From Lachancea mirantina (lineage: Eukaryota > Ascomycota > Saccharomycetes > Saccharomycetales > Saccharomycetaceae), in contig LT598462.1 in assembly GCA_900074745.1 (NCBI GenBank), positions 186,001 to 250,000 of the forward strand: a stretch of 64,000 nt of DNA, written 5' to 3'. The translations under genes and the position numbers were made by a program. Positions 57,625 through 64,000 of the stretch are shown here, one piece after another. The first letter of the stretch is position 1; each line of letters starts with the position of its first letter. The notes under the pieces were generated by a model that was given only the letters and a program-made list of their open reading frames with translations, did no database searches and was not told the origin of the DNA.

Positions 57625-58490
57625 TTTGCTGTTCAAAAGTTAGTAAACGAGTCTCGTTGTGTTTATAAATTTGCAATGCTAAAATTGGGAGACAAATGGA
57701 GATCACACAATTCCGTGATATGAAATGAAAAGTGCTTCTTCATGAAGAGTAGCGTCTGAGCCCAAAGACTAACGTAGAAGAGTAGTAAAAGCATTTTTGC
57801 CAGAACCACCCATCGACATTCCACAGCAGCCATATCGAGCCCTACTGACCGAAGTTCTTCTTTGAAGCATGTTCCGCTAAGATCAACTAGGCATTGTGGA
57901 TCCCACATGCTTCAAGTTTTGAGACGTGCTTATGTTTCACGTCTCATTAACGCTTCAATTCCCGACAATGCGCGCTACCAGAAACTTCCGCCTCCCAAAC
58001 AGTCTTGTTTGTTCCCAATATCTAGCCCACATTCACTACCCCGGTATTCACATACTTTGTTCTATAGTCTCTTCAAGCTTAGGTTCTTTAGCCCCCACTT
58101 CAGAACGATCGCCTAATACTTTGTCAATTGTCAATCTAGTTTCCGGAGTGCGTGAAGCCTGACGATGCGGCTTGCGTACATCATGATAGTATCTGGGCGA
58201 AAATTTCGTAGAACGAGTTTGATGTCAAATCATATATTTTCAAATGCCAGTCTTCAGAAAGTTATGGGTTTTGAAAAACAATTAAATGCAAGGATTTTAC
58301 GAAAAATAATAGTCAAACAACAATATAAGCCCTAATAAAAGCCCTAACATTTGAAAAATTTTCGAAAGACCGACCTTAGTACAAGCTCATCGCATCGCAA
58401 ATGGGGAAGAGCGAGCACGAAAAGAAAGTGGTTAAAGTCCCTTTTAGACCACTAAGTTAGTGATTACCTGCGGGGTTATAGTTCATTGAT
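57625..58490. other. RPS29-TSR1 bidirectional intergenic region
   Basis: About 866 bp without a supported gene. The TSR1-proximal part carries twin Tbf1-type sites, RRPE and PAC (annotated separately). No canonical Rap1 site was recognised for RPS29; ACCACCCATCGACATT near 57806 is an imperfect resemblance. Confidence 0.6.
58328..58393 (+). promoter_or_regulatory. Twin Tbf1-type sites, RRPE and PAC upstream of TSR1
   Basis: AGCCCTAA occurs at 58328-58335 and 58340-58347, matching the Tbf1 consensus ARCCCTAA. An exact RRPE TGAAAAATTTT lies at 58352-58362 and PAC CTCATCGC at 58386-58393, about 100 bp upstream of the ATG. The cluster fits a ribosome-biogenesis promoter. Confidence 0.75.
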
Positions 58491-60851
58491 ATGGCTGGGC
58501 ACTCTCATCGGTCGTCCGTGAAGAATGGCCACAAACCTTTCAAATCCAAGCACTCATCGAAAGGTGCTTTGAAGAAGGTGTTCAAAGGAAAAGTAGAGAA
58601 AAGCGAAGCGCACGGTAAGAAGGTTGGTGTGGTGTCAAAACTTCAGCGGAAGAATCTCGCACGTCAGGTCAGACAACAGAAAATCTCTGATAGTCTCGAA
58701 ACAAGAAAGCTATTCGAAGGGTCTGCGGGGGCCGAAAAAATTGTGACCGTTATATCTCTGACTCCCGATATAGATGCGCGCGACATCGTGAAAAAGCTTA
58801 TACGCTCCGAATCAGACCAGGCAGGCAATGACCAGAACATGGAGGTGTTGGATCACTCGCCTTGCGTTGCAAATTTCACGGTCAAGAAATTCAAGAGCAA
58901 GCTCAAGATCATTATTCCAGATATGTCAGATTTCATGAACATTTTGGATAGCGCAAAAGTGGCCGATTTTGTTGTGTTTGGTCTCAGCGGATTATCGGAA
59001 GTTGACGCCGAGTTTGGAGAGCAGATCATCAGAGCATGCGAGCTTCAAGGTATAGCGTCCTACATGGGCGTCGTGACGAACCTGTCTGCCGCGCAAGAGA
59101 AAGAAAAGTTTCAGCTCGATCTCAAACAATCGTTGGAGAGCTATTTTAAACACTTTTTCCCCAGCGAAGAACGCATCTTCAACCTTGAGAAGCCATCTGA
59201 GGCACTGAATGCATTGAGAACGCTATGTCAGAAGTACCCTCGCAGTATCACTTGGAGGGACAACCGTGGATATCTTGTTGCCGATAAACTTAACTTCACA
59301 GAATCCGGCTCTGAGATTGGGTCCTTGACTATTGAGGGAACAGTTCGTGGTAGTGGGTTCAATGCCAATCGACTTGTACATTTACCTGGACTTGGAGATT
59401 TCCAGGTGTCTTGTATTGAGAAGCTAGCGTCCTCTAACAGAAAGAGACAGTCGAAAAGTGAAAACGATGATTTGAACTTTGACTCTCTCTTTGACTCCAA
59501 CGAAGGACGAGACACTCTTGAAGAATTTGCAGCACTAGACCTTGAAATGGAGGAAAATGAAGAAGGAGGAGAGTTTGGTTACGATGATTTGACTTCTGCC
59601 CGTTACGACAATCACGGCTTCTTGCCCGGTAGAGAAGAAGCCTCGAAGAAGGTCAAAGTGCCGACGGGGACGTCCGATTATCAAGCTAGATGGTATCTCA
59701 ACGACACAGTAGATAGCGGCGACGAAAGCGATGAGCTTGAGGCTCAAGACATGGATATGGGCGATGAAGAATTCGTACAGATTCCCCAGGCGGATGACGA
59801 TCTTGATATTGATGGAGATGCTGAGTCTCAAACCGAGGATGGAATGTTTGTTGATCTGGACCCTGCCGAGGAGGAGAGGCAGCTCAGAGAATTTAGGGCC
59901 CTGGAGAAGGAAGATCGTGAGTTTCCAGACGAAATTGAACTAGACCCATCGGCGTCCGCAATTGAGACCCTCAAGAGATACCGCGGATTGAAGAATCTTC
60001 ACAACTGCCTTTGGGATGTTGATGAATATGATCCGGAGCAGCCGCCAGAGTTCAAGCGCGTCTTGCGCATCGGCAGCTACAAGAACACCAAGAACAGGAT
60101 ATTAAAGGAGTCAATTTCGCAAACTCAGGTTTTGGCCGGAGATCGGATCAAAATGGTAGTTGAGTTCCAAACCAAATTGGTTCAGAAATTGTCAAACCCT
60201 TCCGTCTTAGCCTTTACGGTTTACGGACTGCTTCAGCATGAACATAAGCATGCTGTTACCAATTTCTCGATTCACAGGTGGGAGGAGTACGAAGATCCGG
60301 TGCCATCTGAGGAGCCGATTATGGTACAGTACGGTATCAGGCGCTATTGGATCAAACCAATTTTCTCTTCAACGTCGAACACGCCTAATAATGTGCACAA
60401 GTTTGACAGATTTTTGCATCCAGACATGGATTCCGTTGCGACTTGCATTGCTCCGATAGATTTTACACAGTCGCCCGCTTTGTTTTTCAAGCCAGCACCA
60501 GAAGACCCGAAACAGATAGTCTTTGTTGCTCATGGATCTTTCTTGAATGCCGATCACACCAGAATTATCTCTGAGAGGGCCGTCCTCACTGGACATCCCT
60601 TTAGGTTTCACAAGAAGGTTCTTACAGTTCGTTACATGTTCTTCCGCCCAGAAGACGTCGAATGGTTCAAGTCCATTCCACTTTTCACCAAGAGTGGCAG
60701 AACCGGTTTCATCAAGGAAAAACTTGGTACTCATGGTTATTTCAAAGCTACTTTCGACGGTAAAATTTCGGCACAAGATGTCGTGGCCATGTCGCTTTAC
60801 AAAAGAGTTTGGCCATCAAGTGCTGTTCCGGTGACAGACGAAATTGCTTGA
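58491..60851 (+). CDS. TSR1: 40S biogenesis factor Tsr1
   Basis: 786 residues from the ATG at 58491 (S. cerevisiae 788). GTPase-like but inactive factor on cytoplasmic pre-40S particles, related to Bms1. The N-terminus is basic ([20 protein letters not shown]). A GTPase-like domain follows with [13 protein letters not shown] and [20 protein letters not shown], lacking a standard P-loop as in the family. An acidic insertion lies at about residues 340-480. The C-terminal part has the Bms1/Tsr1 signature [20 protein letters not shown] and [20 protein letters not shown], ending near [18 protein letters not shown]. Position YDL060W. Confidence 0.97.
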   Translation: MAGHSHRSSVKNGHKPFKSKHSSKGALKKVFKGKVEKSEAHGKKVGVVSKLQRKNLARQVRQQKISDSLETRKLFEGSAGAEKIVTVISLTPDIDARDIVKKLIRSESDQAGNDQNMEVLDHSPCVANFTVKKFKSKLKIIIPDMSDFMNILDSAKVADFVVFGLSGLSEVDAEFGEQIIRACELQGIASYMGVVTNLSAAQEKEKFQLDLKQSLESYFKHFFPSEERIFNLEKPSEALNALRTLCQKYPRSITWRDNRGYLVADKLNFTESGSEIGSLTIEGTVRGSGFNANRLVHLPGLGDFQVSCIEKLASSNRKRQSKSENDDLNFDSLFDSNEGRDTLEEFAALDLEMEENEEGGEFGYDDLTSARYDNHGFLPGREEASKKVKVPTGTSDYQARWYLNDTVDSGDESDELEAQDMDMGDEEFVQIPQADDDLDIDGDAESQTEDGMFVDLDPAEEERQLREFRALEKEDREFPDEIELDPSASAIETLKRYRGLKNLHNCLWDVDEYDPEQPPEFKRVLRIGSYKNTKNRILKESISQTQVLAGDRIKMVVEFQTKLVQKLSNPSVLAFTVYGLLQHEHKHAVTNFSIHRWEEYEDPVPSEEPIMVQYGIRRYWIKPIFSSTSNTPNNVHKFDRFLHPDMDSVATCIAPIDFTQSPALFFKPAPEDPKQIVFVAHGSFLNADHTRIISERAVLTGHPFRFHKKVLTVRYMFFRPEDVEWFKSIPLFTKSGRTGFIKEKLGTHGYFKATFDGKISAQDVVAMSLYKRVWPSSAVPVTDEIA

Positions 60852-61997
60852 ATTTTACAGGTAGGTTTGCAAAAGGGCAAGATCCACGCTTACATTTTTT
60901 AACGAAAGAGTATCCGTCACCATCAAATCTGGAGAGTTCGGGTCAAAGACCATGCACACACAAGCATACCCAGCGGGATACCGAAGGTCGCGATGTATAA
61001 TAGTAACAATAGTCATTTTAACAGAAGATGTGACAGGGAAATCGGAGAACGCTGGAAATCAAGCATGTCCGATCTCAACAGAATTTCAATCCCATTGCGA
61101 TATTTCTTCTCCAAAGCTTTAAGAGCCATGAAATAGTTCGAGAATTACAGAGACATATCAAATTTATATCAGATTTGTATCAAATTCATTGGCTATTCTC
61201 ACGAGAAAAAAAATGATGCCAAGCTTCCAGCTGAGCGCTGGTTTTTGTTTTTAAAAGTTTTCGAGAGAGTTCGCTTAAAACCTGTCTGTCGAGTAGGAAA
61301 CTCATCTTACTACAATCCCGGGATTACATAATCAATAGGCACCTCCATCCGATGAATAACGGTCACTTTTAACGATAAAATGTTGTTTCCGGCTAGACCA
61401 CATAACGTCTAAAGTGAGAAAAATGGAGAGGATTGATGTGGATTGTGGGGTCAAGGCATTGTAGAAACACTGGATATGCGAAACATAATAGAAACAAACG
61501 GGAAACCTGCCTAGGAAGATTGTCAGGAACCTTTGCTCTATTGTTTTTCTAGGCCCTTTGCATTAGGACAAGGGCCCATGAGGATCCTGCGAAGTTCCAA
61601 ATAGAGAAATTGGGCCTTGCGAATCATATATACTGGGGACGAAACTAGTGACTCGTTTCACGAAACAAGTCACTTTTTACGCAGTTTGCGAAGTGTCGTT
61701 CAAACTTAACCTAGCTGAGAGGTAACCAAACTTGCTAATGGCCTTGAATGATCTACATGTGGGCTAAACCATTTTCTTTAGTTACAGAACTAGTCGCATT
61801 TGACTCGCAGAATTGTTGCTCATCTCCTCGTTTCTTACGAGTCCGGGACAAATCCACGATCACTCGTGACGTATATTTAGATCACGTGATTTTGGATAAT
61901 GTATCTTTGCAGGCCCGACACTTTTGAACGTACAAGAACTCATCTTACGAGAGCTAAGCCTACAAGGACTCCTGTATATTCAGCAAGGCCGTTTGAA
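60852..61997. other. TSR1-REH1 intergenic region
   Basis: About 1.15 kb. It holds an inverted repeat with T5 after it at 61647-61679, a GGGCC-type pairing at 61570-61618, CTCATCTC (PAC-like core) at 61819-61826 and CACGTG at about 61884. No gene is supported. Confidence 0.5.
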
Positions 61998-63287
61998 ATG
62001 GAGGTCGCTGTCTACACTTGTAACTCATGTATGATACAATGCCGAACGAGCGATTTACAGAGATACCATATGAAGACAGAGTGGCACCGGTATAACTTGA
62101 AAAGAAGGGTAGCACAATTGCCACCAATCAGTGCAGATGTGTTTGCAGAAAAGGTTCAGGTTTCTGAGAGAGAGAGCATGTTGAATCAAGTTGATGAGTT
62201 TGGATTTCCGGTGTTGAAACCAAGAGAACCTCACAACCACAGCAAAAAAAGGATGCTGGCGTCAAAAAAACGAAAAGCGAGGGGCCGGCCCTTCAACGCA
62301 ACCGATGATCTAGTCGCAAGATCTGGTTCGCCAGCGAGCTCTATTGCGTCCAGCGTTTCGAAGCTATCCTTTGCCAGCAGCAACGAGATTCATACGGACT
62401 TCGACGCCGATAGAGCCAGCGAATTTGGCTTTACGTCGGACTCTCATTTGGATTACAACACCAGCGACTACAGTAATAGCGAATCCGAGTATACGGTGGA
62501 CGAGAGTACAGAATGGACTGTTTGTGACTGCATTTTCTGCGGAAGGTCAAATGGAGGCGTTGAGGCAAATGTGCGACACATGTTTGGGTCTCACGGACTC
62601 TATATACCTGAGAGATCTTACTTGAAGGACATTGAAAAATTCTTGACGTTTTTGGGTGATCTCATATTGACGGATAAGAACTGCCTCTGCTGTTCGTTCA
62701 CTGGATCCAGCGTCGAGAGTATACGAGCACACATCATATCTAAGCGACACGCTCGAATCCCTTACGAGACGAAAGAAGAAAGATTGAGATTTGCGGAATT
62801 CTACGACTTCAGCTCACTCAAGGACAACTCCTCAGCACCAAGCAAGAACCAAATTTGTAAGGAAGTGAAATTTGCCCCCGATGATGACGCTGCCCAGAGC
62901 TATTCAGAGGGAGACAGTACTCTGAGCAGTGAAAATCAAGTGGGTGACTTCGAAAGTCCCGAAGCGGAAGCGGTTTCAAATTATTCTTCAGCTCAAGTCA
63001 ACGACGCTGGCGTAGAATTGACTCTGCCAACGGGCTCCAGAGTTGGCCACCGTAGCATGCGACGCTACTATAGGCAGAACTATCCGCTGCCAGCTGACGA
63101 TCGAGATGGTAACAGAACTTTGGCTGCTGCCGACAGGCGATTCTGGGGTGGGGTTCAAGAAAGGCAAATCCGCTTCGGCGAGAAAAAGGCACAACAGCTA
63201 GAGCGTCGGGCAATGAATAACGAGATAAAAAATCAGGCCAAGAGAGGTAACTTCAAAGAACATTACAGAGACGAATTATTACAGTAA
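61998..63287 (+). CDS. REH1: Zinc-finger 60S maturation factor Reh1
   Basis: 429 residues from the ATG at 61998, matching the family start just before the first finger (S. cerevisiae Reh1 432). An upstream in-frame ATG at 61899 would add 33 residues of unconserved sequence. Reh1, like its paralogue Rei1, acts on cytoplasmic pre-60S particles and probes the exit tunnel with its C-terminus. Three C2H2-type fingers: YTCNSCMIQCRTSDLQRYHM with KTEWHRYNLKRRVAQLPP, then CIFCGRSNGG with HMFGSHGL, and CLCCSFTGSS with HIISKRHARI. The last quarter is basic and includes YRQNYPLPADDRDGN. Position YLR387C; convergent with VAC14 over 15 bp. Confidence 0.94.
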   Translation: MEVAVYTCNSCMIQCRTSDLQRYHMKTEWHRYNLKRRVAQLPPISADVFAEKVQVSERESMLNQVDEFGFPVLKPREPHNHSKKRMLASKKRKARGRPFNATDDLVARSGSPASSIASSVSKLSFASSNEIHTDFDADRASEFGFTSDSHLDYNTSDYSNSESEYTVDESTEWTVCDCIFCGRSNGGVEANVRHMFGSHGLYIPERSYLKDIEKFLTFLGDLILTDKNCLCCSFTGSSVESIRAHIISKRHARIPYETKEERLRFAEFYDFSSLKDNSSAPSKNQICKEVKFAPDDDAAQSYSEGDSTLSSENQVGDFESPEAEAVSNYSSAQVNDAGVELTLPTGSRVGHRSMRRYYRQNYPLPADDRDGNRTLAAADRRFWGGVQERQIRFGEKKAQQLERRAMNNEIKNQAKRGNFKEHYRDELLQ

Positions 63288-63302
63288 TAAATTCAAAGCA
63301 TT

Positions 63303-64000
63303 TTAAATCCCGCTAAGGCCTAGTTTATTTGATACTTGTCTTTTGGAGTTGGTATTTGAATCGCCATGATAGATAACGGAGGACATATCAGCCGAATCTT
63401 CATTGACATCAGGTGTTTCATCATCGTTATCCTGCACAGGAGTTGATTGGTCACTACGAGCGCTGTCAGGGGCTACGACGCCATTCAGTAAAGGAAGTTG
63501 GGCGTCATATGAGTCGAACGGCTTCACGTTGTTAAGCTCTGCATTGCAAACATTCTTGAAGTGCTCCAATAAACTTTGATTTTCACTTTTCTGTTTGGCA
63601 TTCGAAGATATCGACTCTGAGGATTCTGTGCTTGAACTTGATTGACTCCCCAATTTGTAGAAGGCCCCGCCTTTTACCTTTTGAGATGCAAGGGCACTCA
63701 CGCTGTTCAATCTGGTGTTCAGAATTTTGAATGCCTTTGATTGGGGCAGTACCATCAATATCCCATAGAGACACTTGTATAAGTATGGAAATCGCTCTTG
63801 CTCCAATAGTTGGAGTCTCAAACGCGTGAAAACCGGCGACTCAAGAAATTGCACAAGAATATCAATTTGTAGGAGATCATTGATTGAAAGTCCAAAATCC
63901 ACAAAAGTTTGTAGGACTGAGTACGCAAGTTCGTATTTTTCCGAAAGCAAGCAAAGCGCCATCACAGAGACAGGATTGGGGCACCATGTGCGAAAAAGAA
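63303..64000 (-). CDS. VAC14: PI(3,5)P2 complex scaffold Vac14 (5' partial)
   Basis: About 232 C-terminal residues are visible; the frame is open to the right window edge (LFRTWCPNPVSVMALCLLSE), so the annotated internal Met is not the start. Vac14 is a HEAT-repeat scaffold that holds Fab1 kinase and Fig4 phosphatase on the vacuole. The conserved Vac14 region is seen in SEKYELAYSVLQTFVDFGLS, IDILVQFLESPVFTRLRLQL and LEQERFPYLYKCLYGILMVL with PQSKAFKILNTRL. The last 100 residues are Ser- and acid-rich and probably disordered. Position YLR386W. Confidence 0.93.
   Translation of the reverse strand, partial: LFRTWCPNPVSVMALCLLSEKYELAYSVLQTFVDFGLSINDLLQIDILVQFLESPVFTRLRLQLLEQERFPYLYKCLYGILMVLPQSKAFKILNTRLNSVSALASQKVKGGAFYKLGSQSSSSTESSESISSNAKQKSENQSLLEHFKNVCNAELNNVKPFDSYDAQLPLLNGVVAPDSARSDQSTPVQDNDDETPDVNEDSADMSSVIYHGDSNTNSKRQVSNKLGLSGI

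Overview
The window is nuclear DNA of a budding yeast (Saccharomycetaceae) that did not go through the whole-genome duplication. Left to right, its genes interleave two S. cerevisiae segments, chromosome XII YLR409-YLR386 and chromosome IV YDL077-YDL060, and every shared gene keeps the strand that order predicts. Genes that are duplicate pairs in S. cerevisiae (RPL31A/B, BDF1/BDF2, RPS29A/B) are single here. Lachancea, Torulaspora/Zygosaccharomyces, Kluyveromyces or Eremothecium relatives would all fit; I lean to Lachancea-like but the window does not settle it. GC content is uneven, with GC-rich patches around 5.4-7.8, 11.9-14.4 and 22-27 kb.

Layout. 1-5 kb: UTP21 (partial) converges with VAM6. 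5-10.5 kb: BLS1, a YLR407W homologue, RXT3, intron-containing RPL31, the box C/D snoRNA snR63, and DUS4. 10.5-20 kb: BRE1 and AHK1 (divergent), SEI1, SFP1. 20-28 kb: a 1.7 kb regulatory gap, DUS3, YET3, BDF1. 28-38 kb: SKI2, CBS1, AFG2, VPS33. 38-43 kb: divergent COX9/COX8, then a lineage-specific repeat-rich GPI cell-wall protein where S. cerevisiae has CST9, followed by a 1.8 kb gap. 43-51 kb: IDP1, a candidate mitochondrial microprotein, ATP10, ART10, CCW14, PEX19, UBC9 (with a 61-nt intron). 51-64 kb: SYO1, ECM19, STE23, the H/ACA snoRNA snR34, RPS29, TSR1, REH1, VAC14 (partial).

The gene set is mostly housekeeping. One theme is ribosome production: UTP21, RPL31, RPS29, SYO1, AFG2, TSR1, REH1, two snoRNAs and the regulator SFP1. 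Several of these, plus two tRNA dihydrouridine synthases, carry PAC and RRPE promoter motifs. A second theme is mitochondria (COX8, COX9, IDP1, ATP10, CBS1), and a third is endolysosomal traffic (VAM6, VPS33, VAC14, BLS1, ART10). No tRNA, rRNA, transposon, LTR, CRISPR array or centromere was recognised.

The strongest unexplained structure is a GC-rich island at about 7550-7835, between a pair of Rap1 sites and the RPL31 start codon. It holds four separate perfect 9-bp inverted repeats plus longer-range pairing and could be a structured RNA or an unusual 5' leader. A composite of three CACGTG sites followed by several Rap1-like sites between YET3 and BDF1 is also unusual.
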